Shown here piece after piece: positions 54,124 through 64,000 of a DNA stretch of 64,000 nucleotides. The notes beneath the pieces were generated by a model. The model saw only the letters and a program-made list of their open reading frames with translations. It was not told the origin of the DNA and made no database searches. The stretch is taken from the NCBI RefSeq assembly GCF_905147365.1, contig NC_056423.1, forward strand, positions 10,520,501-10,584,500. Reading direction: 5' to 3'. How positions within the stretch are numbered: the stretch's first letter is position 1; the number at the start of each line of letters is the position of its first letter. The position numbers were made by a program, and so were the translations under genes. Source of the DNA: Aricia agestis. Lineage: Eukaryota; Arthropoda; Insecta; Lepidoptera; Lycaenidae.

Positions 54124-54330
54124 GCGTTAACAGCACTCTCTTTGTATGCAAGTGGCTCATATAAAAAAACCTGTAGGTATGAGCCATTTGCATGGACTTA
54201 GTCAGAGCAGCGTGTCTAAGGCAATTGCAGATGTGACCATGGCCTTAAATCACCCCTTTATATTGAGAAAGCACACCCATTTTCATCAAACCAGACAAGA
54301 AAGGCAAACAATAGTAAATGGGTCAGTGGC
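54124..54330 (+). pseudogene. Harbinger transposase, second exon
   Basis: After CTTTTGCAG the frame reads ALTALSLYASGSYKKPVGMS, HLHGLSQSSVSKAIADVTMA LNHPFI, QTRQERQTIVNG. AL-x-x-L-x-x-ASGSY-x-x-x-VG and GLSQSSVS are the HARBI1 helix-turn-helix signature; the frame is undamaged here. It should follow VECK of the 52501 exon. The catalytic middle of the protein is not found downstream; a P-element remnant occupies the place. Confidence 0.85.
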
Positions 54331-54752
54331 CAGTGCTATTAAAATTATATTCATCATATTGATGTGTATTTTTTAAAAATTACCTCCATAAACCCTAGAT
54401 TTTATTTTTAGCAGTTTTTCATCTAAAGGAGAAAGCCCATTCATGGTTTCATTTTGTGCTAGAATTAAAGTAGTGTTAAAAATTAATACTTGTATTAAAA
54501 TAAAAAATTCAAAAGTTTCGAGTCATAACTTCGCCGGATAAAAAAGTCGAAATATATTAGTCACTGAACGTTTTTAGGTACGTATATCTAAATATTTCTT
54601 CAGGCCATGTTTTGCTGAGTTGCCAGCATAGAAAAAATAGTGATTGCGCGTCAAAATCGATATTAACTGAACATAATGCTTTCCTTATAATTGTCATATT
54701 TATTTGCATTATTATTACATAATAGATTATGTAATAAGAATTATAATATTAA
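54331..54752. other. AT-rich intron-like sequence
   Basis: No coding motif recognised. Confidence 0.35.
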
Positions 54753-54994
54753 GGGCCTGTTTCACTACTTCCTGACAGGCTATCCACGTTGTGAGTGTAT
54801 CACACGGTCAATATTATCACGATTCTAGTATCACGCGATTCACAAATAGTACTGCGATACTGCGATTCGGCCTATTACACCATCAATATTATTTTATAAT
54901 CGTGATAATATTGATTATTATTGATGCGTGTAATATGCCCCAATAGTCTATTTGACACATTATCAAGAAGTGGTGAAACCTCTGAAATGCGGCC
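54753..54994. mobile_element. MITE with TAA target duplication
   Basis: GGGCCTGTTTCACTACTTCC TGACA at the left pairs imperfectly with the reverse complement of the right end (GTTTCACCACTTCTTGATA). TAA flanks both sides (54750-54752, 54995-54997). The inner ATCAATATTAT...ATAATATTGAT is also self-complementary. Confidence 0.65.
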
Positions 54995-54997
54995 TAA

Positions 54998-55429
54998 TAA
55001 GTTTTTAGCATAATTAGAAATAGTTAAATAAGAAAACACTTAAAAATAATATACCGATTCAAAACCGAAATCGATTTTTGAGGGCATTTAATTAGGTACA
55101 CTGTCTATCGATATCTTAATATCACGTAAGTGGCAACACTCGTAAGACGTTTTGACAAGTGACCAGTGGTGAGCCTTTTCAATATTTTCTTATTCTTATC
55201 CATACTGTGAGAAGTAAAAGTCTTTTAAACCGACTTAAAAAATATATACGTTCAGCTGTTACTCGCAGATGCCTGAATTGATATGGATAATTATTTTTTT
55301 GTTTCAAAGGGAGTGTATCTCACTGGTGGTCCCATATAAATCTATATAATATACATATATATTCTCAAATATAAATTTATAGTTAACTATACAAATGTTA
55401 AATATTTCTCTAATACATGTTGTTTTCAG
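54998..55429. other. AT-rich 5' flank of the P-element remnant
   Basis: No gene; the THAP zinc-finger exon expected for a P-type element is not seen here. Confidence 0.35.
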
Positions 55430-56902
55430 GATCAAAAATTGCTTCTATGTGTCCGTCAACACCAACATCAAGACGACGTATTATTGCCCGAAAGCATAAC
55501 CTTACACCCAATTGTGCCAGACTATACCACGAATTTGCTAAGTCTCGTAAGCAACTACGATTCAGTGTGAGAGCAAGACGAGCTTTGAAATTCTCCAAAG
55601 AAATGTCTTTCGAAAAGTTAACAGCCACCATGAATCCGCTGGCAAAAAAAATGATGTGGATGCAAATAAAGCAATGCCCAAAAAAAAATGAAGGGAAGAC
55701 GTTTTACAGATGAGGAAAAATTAATATCATTAGCTATTATGAAACAAAGCCCTAAATGCTACAAATTTTTGCATAAAATATTTATTTTGCCATCGAAACA
55801 CACATTAAATAAAATGATAGCAAAATTAAATATTGAATCTGGTGTTAATAGCCACATTATGGAAGCTGTGAAAAAAGAGGTAATGCGTTAATTTCAGTAT
55901 TTCCTTTATGAGTTTAAATATTAATTATTTCTATTTTTACAAATACTTTATAATAAACACTTTATTTCAGGTTGACTCGTGGGAATATAATAAAAAGTAC
56001 TGCTCAGTGTTATTTGATGAAGTGGCATTGGAAACAGAATTGAATTATGACAAGCATAAAGATGTTATAGATGGGTTTGTGGAACTCAACGAACGCACAA
56101 ATGATTTTGCTGACCATGCATTAGTATTTATGCTACGGGGTGCTGTCTATAAATGGCAGCAACCCTTAGTTTTGGTATGTGCTCAGGGCTCTGCATTTCA
56201 ATCGGCAGTGAAAAGTCTTAAAGAAGAAACACGAAGGGATCAAATTAAAGGAGGAAAACTTTTAGGTCAGTATTTTATACCTACACGAAACATAAAATAG
56301 CATATTATATATATTTATACTTAGTTTAACCTATACATTTATATTATGATATAACCTACGAAAAATAAAAACTATAATAAACTCAATCATTTAGCACATC
56401 GATTTTTAACTTTTCCCTTAATATAATATTGTATTTGTTATATTTTATGTACTAAATACATACTTATTAATTGTCCTCTCTATTTAAAGGTGATCTTTTT
56501 TATAATTTCAGATGACGTCATCGTGGTAAATAACCACACATTGAGTGTCTTTTATGACCCTCCACACCTCATAAAGGGCATAAGAAATAATTTTTTAACA
56601 AAAAATATTAATTTGAGGGTAAAATAGCCAAGTGGGAGGACATTGTGGATGTCTATATGACTCACTGCAACCATGCAGAGATGAGGTTGTTGCACAAATT
56701 AAACGACGAACATGTTATACCTGACAAAATAAAGAAAATGAAAGTATTATATACTTTTCAATTTTCAATTAATACAGTGTCATTTTATTATATTTTGTGG
56801 ACGGGACTATTAAAAAAGATTTTAATTTTTCAGGTCAAGAACTGCGTACGTGCCTTGAGCAAAACAGTTGCAGCCACATTATGTTATACAGCACAATTTT
56901 GA
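55430..56902 (+). pseudogene. P-element / THAP9-type transposase, spliced, degenerate
   Basis: Four exon-like pieces: 55430-55879 (after TTTTCAG, ending GAG|GTAATG), 55971-56265 (after ATTTCAG), 56512-56743 (after ATTTCAG, ending AAA|GTATT) and 56834-56902. They encode RRFTDEEKLISLAIMKQSPK CYKFL, LPSKHTLNKMI, YCSVLFDEVALE (first catalytic Asp), DGFVELNERTNDFADHALVF MLRGAVYKWQQPL, then FYDPPHLIKGIRNNFL (second Asp), LLHKLNDEHVIPDKIKKMKV KN and LSKTVAATL. Damage: a one-base shift in the A9 run (55680-55688), an apparent internal loss after QQPLVL, and a frameshift near 56622. The N-terminal THAP finger is missing; a Helitron scrap truncates the 3' end. Confidence 0.8.
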
Positions 56903-56913
56903 GTTGTTGATAA

Positions 56914-57010
56914 TCCATACTAATATTAGGAATGCGAAAGTGTGTGTCTGTCTGTCTGTCTGTCTGTTAACTCTTCACGCTCAAACCGCTGAACCGATTT
57001 TGATGCATAT
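56914..57010 (+). mobile_element. Helitron family B, 5' end fragment
   Basis: TCCATACTAATATTAGGAAT GCGAAAGTGTG with (TCTG)n and AACCGCTGAACCGATTTTG. It cuts off the P-element coding sequence. Confidence 0.7.
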
Positions 57011-57322
57011 AATCTGGAAAAATTCAGAAATACACAGTCATTTGCAGCAGCTGAATCAAAATGGTAAAAGCATTTGGTTTCTTGGTAAGTATATTATTAT
57101 AATATACCCAACAAATATGTATTGTCTCTACAGTCATACATTTTCATTGTTGTGACCACGAACCACACTAATAAATGTACAATTTTCATTCACCATTCTG
57201 CAAATAATTTTAATGCTGATTCATAGAAATGGAGCTATATTTACTATAATATTCATTGATTTAATACCCCATATCCTGCAGATATATAACCTACTATATT
57301 ATAAAATATATTTTCTTAACAG

Positions 57323-57711
57323 GTGACTCTGGATATCCATTGGGAACTTGACTTCTAACACCAATCGTTAACACACCTGGCAGTGCAGAAGAGAACTACA
57401 CAAATATGCATTGCCGAACAAGAAACACAGTTGAGAGGTGTATTGGGGTATTGAAAGCCCGTTGGCGGTGTCTGTTGTCACATAGAGTACTACATTACAA
57501 GCACCATGTTGTGGCTAAGATTGTTAATGCATGTGCTGTATTACACAACATTACCAACAAGCACAGGCTTCCTGTACCTGAATTACCTTCCAATGATATT
57601 CAGAGGGAAGCAGACCCTGGTACCTCGCCAGCCGTACATTGAGGAAGATCAACAGCTTGAAGGTGGCAGGCAACAGAGATAACTTATTGTGCAACGCTTA
57701 TGGAGGAATAG
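57323..57711 (+). pseudogene. Harbinger transposase, C-terminal exon
   Basis: Begins right after TTAACAG with GDSGYPLGT, TGA at 57349-57351 (in place of the usual Trp), LLTPIVNTPGSAEENYTNMH then CRTRNTVERCIGVLKARWRC and VNACAVLHNITNKHRLPVPE. The glutamate of RNTVER is the third catalytic acid of the DDE_4 domain. A tail IEEDQQLEGGRQQR continues in another frame to about 57711. The exon starts at exactly the same GDSG boundary as the copy at 77, but the sequences differ, so they are separate families. It probably belonged to the same gene as 52501 and 54124. Confidence 0.85.
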
Positions 57712-57880
57712 ATAAGAATTATTTAGTTATTTACATTTTGTATTCTGATTTTTTTACTTGTTTTTGTATTATACTAGATGTCTATGCCTTTAAGAAGGAT
57801 GGAGATGTATTTGTGCCGTCACAGCTAGTTCCTATATACAAACTGTCAAGAAGGAGCCAGCCGTACGATGTCGTAGTCCT

Positions 57881-58240
57881 GAGTCATACAAATTCCCTAA
57901 CTTCAAAAAGTTATCCACAGATTTACGTCTTCTCTCAGCTCGAAGTGATGATGAGGGGCTGCCAATCAATTGGACGGAAATGACCGCATTTCATGTGCGT
58001 AAAACTGACCTAACAACGCTGTACTTTAAAACTGACCATCGCCAAACGTCAAACCGTTCTTTAAGTTTAAAACGGCAGCGGTCTTCTTTCTTAAATGATG
58101 AATTAAGTCTTCTTAATGACGCTCCCCGGAAAATATTGAAAGAAAATTAATATGACGACTTGATTTCGTTGACAGCTGGTGATGCGGCAGTGATAAGGCT
58201 ACCGGAACATGCAGAATTCTACAAATCGCTTCCACATTAA
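57881..58240 (+). pseudogene. Unassigned coding remnant, one stop
   Basis: One frame runs 119 codons with a single TAA (58148-58150): ESYKFPNFKKLSTDLRLLSA, then RSDDEGLPINWTEMTAFHVR, KTDLTTLYFKTDH, and after the stop YDDLISLTAGDAAVIRLPEH AEFYKSLPH and a terminal TAA. The final block (K/x-YDDL-x-x-L...I-x-x-x-x-x-FY-x-x-LP) resembles the C-termini of repeat-family proteins in insects, probably of transposon origin. No function assigned. Confidence 0.4.
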
Positions 58241-58880
58241 ATTAATTATTGTTGCAGAAGATCTTTTAGCAAAATTACTTTTTCATGATTCGAGACCATG
58301 ACTACTTTGATGCATTTGCATATTTTTAAGAGTTTCTATTTAATAATATGATATTAGTATTTTTAGAATTTGTTTTTAGTTGTTTTTCGCAATTTTAACT
58401 GTATTTTTTTAACATCTCGTTTTTTTAGTTAGTAATTATTACTCTATTTGGAGTAAAACTATCGAGCAAAACCATATGATAGTACTTAGCATTAGATAGC
58501 GTATTTATTGAGGAAGGCTATATGCTATATATTATCATGATAAGACTAATAGGAGCGAAGAAATAGAGGAAAATGTGGAAAAAACGGGGGGAAAATTATA
58601 TGAAATTGTTTATTATCTTAAGAACTACTGGAGCAATTTTTATGTTATTTGGCAAAAATGAAGAATAGACCACGTGTAGGGACATAGGCAATTTTTTTTG
58701 CGGAAAAATGTACGGTTGCGTGAAATTCCTAAATTGCACAAGCGAAGCTGCGCGGAACATCTATATATAATAATGAAATCGTAGATAAGTCAATTCTGTA
58801 AATTTAATATTTTTGTACAATAAATAATACTTGGGACGTGATCTACAATGTTAACGCGGACAATTCACGGGCAACAGCTA
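58241..58880. repeat. Helitron-like remnant at 58500-58878, otherwise AT-rich
   Basis: Contains AACTACTGGAGCAATTTTTA TG, AGACCACGTGTAGGGACATA GG, a hairpin-like AAGCGAAGCTGCGCGG, and finally CGCGGACAATTCACGGGCAA CAGCTAG then T, a family C-type 3' end. Confidence 0.5.
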
Positions 58881-59404
58881 GTTTGATAATATTTTCGGAA
58901 CAACGTGTAAGTATGTATGTGCTAAAACACACAAACCTAAACATTTACCAATATAATTTTATTGCATATGTTAACTTCACGTCAATTTAAAGGAACTTCT
59001 CAAATTTCAGGTTAGAAGTCTCTATAATTGCTAAGATATGATTTTAATTTTTTCGAACCTTTCAAACGCTCTCCTGTAAAATTTGATTTTTGCATGCATA
59101 TGCACACTGCACAGTTATACGTAGGGTGTGTCGAGAAAAAAGATCAAGAGGAATTCATCAAAATGCACTGTAATGAAACATATCCACAGCAGCAATTAAA
59201 TAGTACTAGCCTCATATTATAGAAGTCGGTTAAAAAGACGGACTTTATATTATAACATGGGTTAGCTAACTAGCGCTCATACAACAGAATATAAATATTA
59301 GTTTCTCATATATACAACAATCCAACATATTGGGATAGAATTTGAACCTCACTAGTCACTTATGCGCTGTCACTATTAGACAATAGACTCCGAGAGCATG
59401 ATAA
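58881..59404. other. Unassigned
   Basis: ORF 59028-59222 begins with a non-ATG codon and has no motif. AT-rich. Confidence 0.35.
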
Positions 59405-59598
59405 TCCATACTAATATTATAAATGCGAAAGTGTGTCTGTCTGTCTGTTACCTCTTCACGCCTAAACGGCTAAATCGATTGGGCTGAAATTTGGTACAGA
59501 GATTTTTTGAGTCCCGAGAAAGGACATAGGATACTGTTTATCCCGGAAAAATGTATTCATAATGTGCATATTGTAATGGAGTTGCGGGCTTCATCTAG
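59405..59598 (+). mobile_element. Non-autonomous Helitron (family B)
   Basis: A|TCCATACTAATATTATAAAT GCGAAAG start, GAAATTTGGTACAGAG, GGACATAGGATACTG, and a GAGTTGCGGGCTTCATCTAG|T end. Confidence 0.8.
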
Positions 59599-61599
59599 TA
59601 TGATATAATACTAAAAAAGTGCTGCCGTCTGCAGGCCGAAAATATTGTCATCACATTTTGACAGTGACAAGTTAAAAGCACCAGAATTTTGCGCGCTTAT
59701 TTGTATGGACAACGATCATGTTCATTAAATTGTACCAATGTGTGTGCTCGTGACTATCAACATCTGATCCAAACGAACGACTTCGGTTCACCACAAAATT
59801 AAAACGTCAATGGGGATTAATGAAATATTTGCATCTGCACTTTTTATACAAAGTACATTTCAATTACTTGAAACACTTTAAACTTTAAAATGGGGACTTA
59901 AAGTTGAAAGTTCTATTGCGGTGTTTAAAGTTATTGCTGCGAAGGGCAAGGGTGAGAGGATTAGTGTGGATCGTGACAATAATTAAGCTAGGAAAGCTAT
60001 GAGCTGCAGTGAGGTACAAATATCGATAAATTAAAATGTCTGACAAGGATGTATAAAGACAAAATATGTCACTGTTTCTTCTAAACTATTAATTATTATT
60101 GTCAATCAGCGAAATAATTAAAAGGTGAGACTGAAATTTTTGATAGTAATAACTGAAATTTTAATTGTGCTTTGCTTTTTAAATGATCTATGACATACAA
60201 ATTCGTAGAAAATTAAGTGAAATACCCAAATTTAATTTAGGTATTTCACTGCAAAGATCATAAATATAAAAATATAAAGGGACCCGGGAAGCGGCACCGA
60301 CGGCAATATGCTAAGAAATAAATATTGAGGGGTTTGGAGAAAAGGAAGCATATTATAATAAAATCTCGAGTTTGTTCGTTCATATTTGCTGTTCGAAGTC
60401 AAACAGAGAAAAACTAACTAACCGTCAACCGTTATTGGACAAGTACTCCCACGAGCACTAAACACTAAACACTCGCACCCGCTCTAATGAAAGTGGAAAC
60501 AAGCCTTAACGTTCTAGTTCTCACAACGAGCATATAATTGTTAATTTTTTATTGATACGTACATATATCAATATATTAATTTCGGAATTAAAAATCGTAG
60601 TGTTTGCTTAATATCGACACTGCACAAGGTACATCCCTTAAAGTGTGAGTTATAATTACCACCCCAGACACTCTCAGGAGTGACAGACGCAACGGAAGAT
60701 TTATTTTTAATTATCTGTAAATGTTGGGTAATCTGTTACTTAACAGTTTAACCGTGTTGCACTTTACCCTAAACGAAATATTCAAGTATTTTAGATGTTA
60801 GAATTTTACCTCTAACTGAAATGTTGAGTATTCTATTGTGTATTTATTTTGGTAAGTAATGATACGATTTAAGAATGTTTTTGTTGTTAGAAAACAAACA
60901 CGTTTTCTAAGATGAAGTTTATGTTTTATTAGTTATAGAATAAGTCTACTAAAATCGGTTGGTTTATTGAGATAAATCAATGTCATTACGGAGTAAAAAT
61001 GAATATAAAAGAAATATACTCTCATCAAGTCCCAATGTATCAAGCGTTGATACATTGTGACTGATAGACATTTCATCAGTTGATCAGTTCTCGCGTGATC
61101 TTTCGCGCTCACATTGTTTAATTAAGATAAAACAGAAGTAACAAACATCTAAATCAATCAACGTGTCTTGATCTTCAACTTGACTGTGTGAAATGTGCAA
61201 TAATTTTAGCGCGAGCACGACAAATTAAGTTCTATTTTAGTTGCGGTTGAATAATCTTCAATGTTATATTGAGTAATGTGACTGTGAACAAAGATATCAT
61301 AATAGCATTCAAGTGCATTAATGCATAAAAATTAAATAACTTAGTAGCTATCTGTACAGAAACTTGCCAGAATTAAAACACAAGTTTAGTATTCCGCGAT
61401 TTAAATTCAACAACTACGTATTTTCCTTGTTCAATTCAGTATGTTATCGATGAAACAGTATTGTATATGTGAATACTATTTTGTATTCACATATACATCA
61501 AACGACAGATTTTTGGAGTTTCGACATTTTATGAGAATACCATGTGTACTTAGATTTGGTTTTATATCGCATAAAGTATACCAACCAACGAGCAAGCAG
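59599..61599. other. 2-kb AT-rich stretch, nothing recognised but small hairpins
   Basis: Short inverted repeats: AGTGAAATACC...GGTATTTCACT near 60217-60249, CAATGTATCAA...TTGATACATTG near 61033, and a perfect 15-bp pair at 61462-61497 with a 6-nt loop. No gene supported. Confidence 0.45.
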
Positions 61600-61826
61600 G
61601 TTGTAACAAAACAAAGTAATATTACCCTGTGTCCCTTGTATAGAATTCACTACGAAAGTAGCAGCGCTGAAAGAGATACTTTTTAAAATGTTGTATAGAC
61701 ACATTCTTGACGTTTGGGCGCTTGCCCATACAAATCACAAAAAGTGCTCTTTCAGCGCTACACTCTCACAATAAACTCTATATACACACTCAAAAGTATG
61801 ATCACTTGGTTTTGTTACACCCTGTA
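61600..61826. mobile_element. TIR element of the TACAG-GTGTAACAAAA family, copy 2
   Basis: Right arm 61741-61826 (CTCTTTCAGCGCTACACTCT ... TTGTTACACCCTGTA) is complementary to the left arm at 61600-61676 (TTGTAACAAAACAAAGTAAT ... GCAGCGCTGAAAGAG) and to 43797-43882. Confidence 0.75.
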
Positions 61827-62190
61827 TAATAATTATTCTTCTAGGTTAATGTTCGAAAAATAAATATTCCATAAACTGTTGAAGTCCAGTGATTGTGGCC
61901 ATAAAAACTTTTACAACGTGTTTACAACACGAGCATACTTCGATAGAAATAAAATATTATATGATCAATGTAAACACATGGTTTCTAAATTTATGACACC
62001 ATAGGAAAAAATTGAAATATATAATGTCTCATTCATCTAAATTCTAGAACTTCAGCAATCGATGTGACATTATAAATTTTTCATCATCAAATAATAGATT
62101 TGTCTTAGCTTATCGGTTAATGAAATACATACTTGAGAACAGGGCCAGTGTAAATAATGTAATAATGTATATCTGAATACTTCTTGATAA
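61827..62190. other. AT-rich, nothing recognised
   Basis: No gene or repeat assigned. Confidence 0.35.
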
Positions 62191-62403
62191 TCCATACCAA
62201 TATTATAAATGCGAAAGTGTGTCTGTCTGTCTGTCTGTCTGTTACCTCTTCACGCTTAAACGGCTGAACCGATCGGGCTGAAATTTGGTACAGAGATACT
62301 TTGAGTCCCGGGAAAGGACATAGGATATTTTTATCCTGGAAAAATGTACGGTTCCCACGCACTAAACCAATTTTGGCGCAACGGAGTTGCGGGCGTCATC
62401 TAG
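62191..62403 (+). mobile_element. Non-autonomous Helitron (family B), intact ends
   Basis: TCCATACCAATATTATAAAT GCGAAAG start after A; ends GCGCAACGGAGTTGCGGGCG TCATCTAG then T. CGCAAC-GGA-GTTGCG is a perfect terminal hairpin 9 bases before CTAG. Confidence 0.85.
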
Positions 62404-63620
62404 TCAGTTATAAAATAAACTCCTCTCTTTTTAAAGCAACACAATTGGTTATCGTTTTACTATCCACTAAGCAAGAACATTTTATTACAAAAATGTATTT
62501 CGATTTTCGCCCACATTATTTAATTGAAGTGACTAAACAAGTATATCACCATGAGCAAAGTCCATCGCTATCCCGTCGCACAAACAATGGTTACCTATAA
62601 TTCCAATATTTGTTTAGGAGCTGTGATGTGGATAAGCTGCAGAATAAATGAGTCATCTCCACCAAATAACGCGGCCTCACAGACTAGCTCAGCTGTTGGC
62701 TCCATAAAAACATGGTTAATCCAGTAAACAATGCACACACGGGTGAACATAGGAATCGGGCTCATAATTCAGATAACCGATGTAGCGTTATCGCGTAGGC
62801 GCCTGCAGCCACACCGTATCTTGTGGGTGTTTCCGTGTTGACCGAGACTTTGATGGAGACCGCTATTGGCTCGACAACGATGCAATAATCTGCACACTTG
62901 CCTATTTATTATAGTAGTCAAATATAAAAAAAAAACTGTTAAAACATTAGACATAATCAAAGTGCTGGACCCTGCCAAGGTGACTCGAAAATAAATAAAA
63001 CGGAATCCAAAGTCTCTTTTACAATTGTTATTATTGCTTTAGTAAAATCACCCACGACGATATCTGAGAGTACACAATAATTCTTGTAAACAAAAGAGGA
63101 GTGATCGCAAACATTAGAAATGACGTACAACATACAACGCAGATTAAAGATAATATAACATATTGTTCACGTGAATTCATTCATGCCCCTTATTAACCTT
63201 GATAAAGAGGGCAGGCCCATGCGGAACTGAAATTTACATCCACGATAGCCGTATCTTGAAAGGATGGCCAGTAACCTTATAGTTCGTGATTTTGCAGCTA
63301 TTTAATTATAAATGATTGCCGGCATTACTTCACTTTTATCAGTATACTTAGTTCCTGGCTGTGGACGGTCAGAATTTGCTTTGAGAATCCAAAAATTTAT
63401 AGGTTTGTAGATTAATTGACTTTTGCGCTCTATCTCGGGCTGATTCTTCTTTATCTATCTACCTCGGCTTCACCTGAAAAGAAAAAGAGACCCGGCTTTT
63501 TTGGCTGCAGAAAAGTCGACATAAAGGTATAAAGACAACAATTTCAATAATGAAACGATTAATTTAATTAAAAAGACAAAACGGCAAGCTGAAGAGGAGC
63601 ACCAAATTAACATGAAAATG
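62404..63620. other. Unassigned non-coding DNA
   Basis: A more GC-balanced stretch at 62770-62885 shows no recognisable product on either strand. Confidence 0.35.
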
Positions 63621-63633
63621 TTAAAATTAGCCC

Positions 63634-63830
63634 AAAAAGGGGGGCTCGGGAGCCCCTTTTTTATTTTGTGACGGTCGCCGGCTGCTCGGCTCCCTCTGTG
63701 TTGTGGTCTTAGTTTAGAACTAACCTAACCCACTTTTGGAATTTCTGAATTGTGTTTGTTTTTGTTTTGGCGGGGGGCAGCGCCCCCCGAGACCTCCTTT
63801 CGGCGGGGCTGCACCCCCCAGTCCCACCGC
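63634..63830. repeat. GC-hairpin repeat segment
   Basis: GGGGCTC-GG-GAGCCCC (63641-63656) sits between A and T runs, and CGGGGGGC-AGC-GCCCCCCG (63771-63789) is followed by a GGCGGGGCTGCACCCCCCAG copy. The block looks like part of a dispersed repeat rather than a gene; ORFs across it are artefacts. Confidence 0.45.
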
Positions 63831-64000
63831 TTCGGTATCAGTGGTTAAGTTTTTACCCAATTTGTTTAAATTTTTAAAGCATTTACGAATTTGCAAACAA
63901 TATCCAAATACATTATTATAATACCAATTTTCAGTTTTAAAGCTACCTAACAATCGCTGCCAAATGTGTATTTTTATAACGAAAGCTCAAGTTGCCAGCG

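Overview
This is eukaryotic, AT-rich nuclear DNA from an insect, most likely a moth or butterfly (Lepidoptera). The inference rests on GT-AG introns, on one conserved host gene split into short exons, and on interspersed repeats typical of lepidopteran genomes: short Helitrons ending in a hairpin plus CTAG, a SINE-like repeat with a CCTACCC-rich tract, and Harbinger, P-element, hAT, copia, gypsy, DIRS-like and jockey-like remnants. There are no bacterial operons or CRISPR arrays.

Host content. The only confident host gene lies on the minus strand at 20671-31979. Five exons with clean splice sites and matching phases encode part of a mitochondrial calcium uptake protein of the MICU2/MICU3 type, including one complete EF-hand. 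The N-terminal exon(s) and the C-terminal half are not found in the window. Its 8 kb intron (20818-28885) is packed with MITEs, fold-back elements and Helitrons.

Layout. 1-12 kb: Harbinger C-terminus, copia gag, a Merlin-like N-terminus running into a 59-bp tandem array, a two-exon SWIM/YqaJ nuclease pseudogene, two orphan repeat-family protein fragments, a DIRS-like gag, and a jockey-like LINE split by a SINE-like repeat. 12-20.3 kb: a 3'-truncated copia element, then a full-length young gypsy/Ty3 element (15867-20303; 164-bp LTRs with two differences; 5-bp target duplication AATAT). 20.6-32 kb: the MICU gene. 32.4-36.7 kb: an hAT transposase with one stop codon, LINE ORF1 pieces, a Helitron, an unknown membrane-segment ORF and a Myb/SANT-like fragment. 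37-44 kb: mostly non-coding repeats. 44.7-46.2 kb: an endogenous fragment of a non-segmented negative-strand RNA virus polymerase (L) gene, broken by frameshifts and one stop. 48-64 kb: LINE fragments, Helitrons with long (TA)n tracts, and a Harbinger gene at 52.5-57.7 kb whose exons are separated by a Helitron and a degenerate P-element-type transposase, then MITEs and Helitrons to the end.

Most coding traces are decayed mobile elements. The observations most worth follow-up are the endogenous viral L fragment and the 91-bp direct repeat ending where it begins, the P-in-Harbinger nesting, the split MICU gene, the two-unit-type 59-bp array, several near-perfect hairpins that look like template-switch mutations, and a few orphan conserved protein fragments I could not assign.
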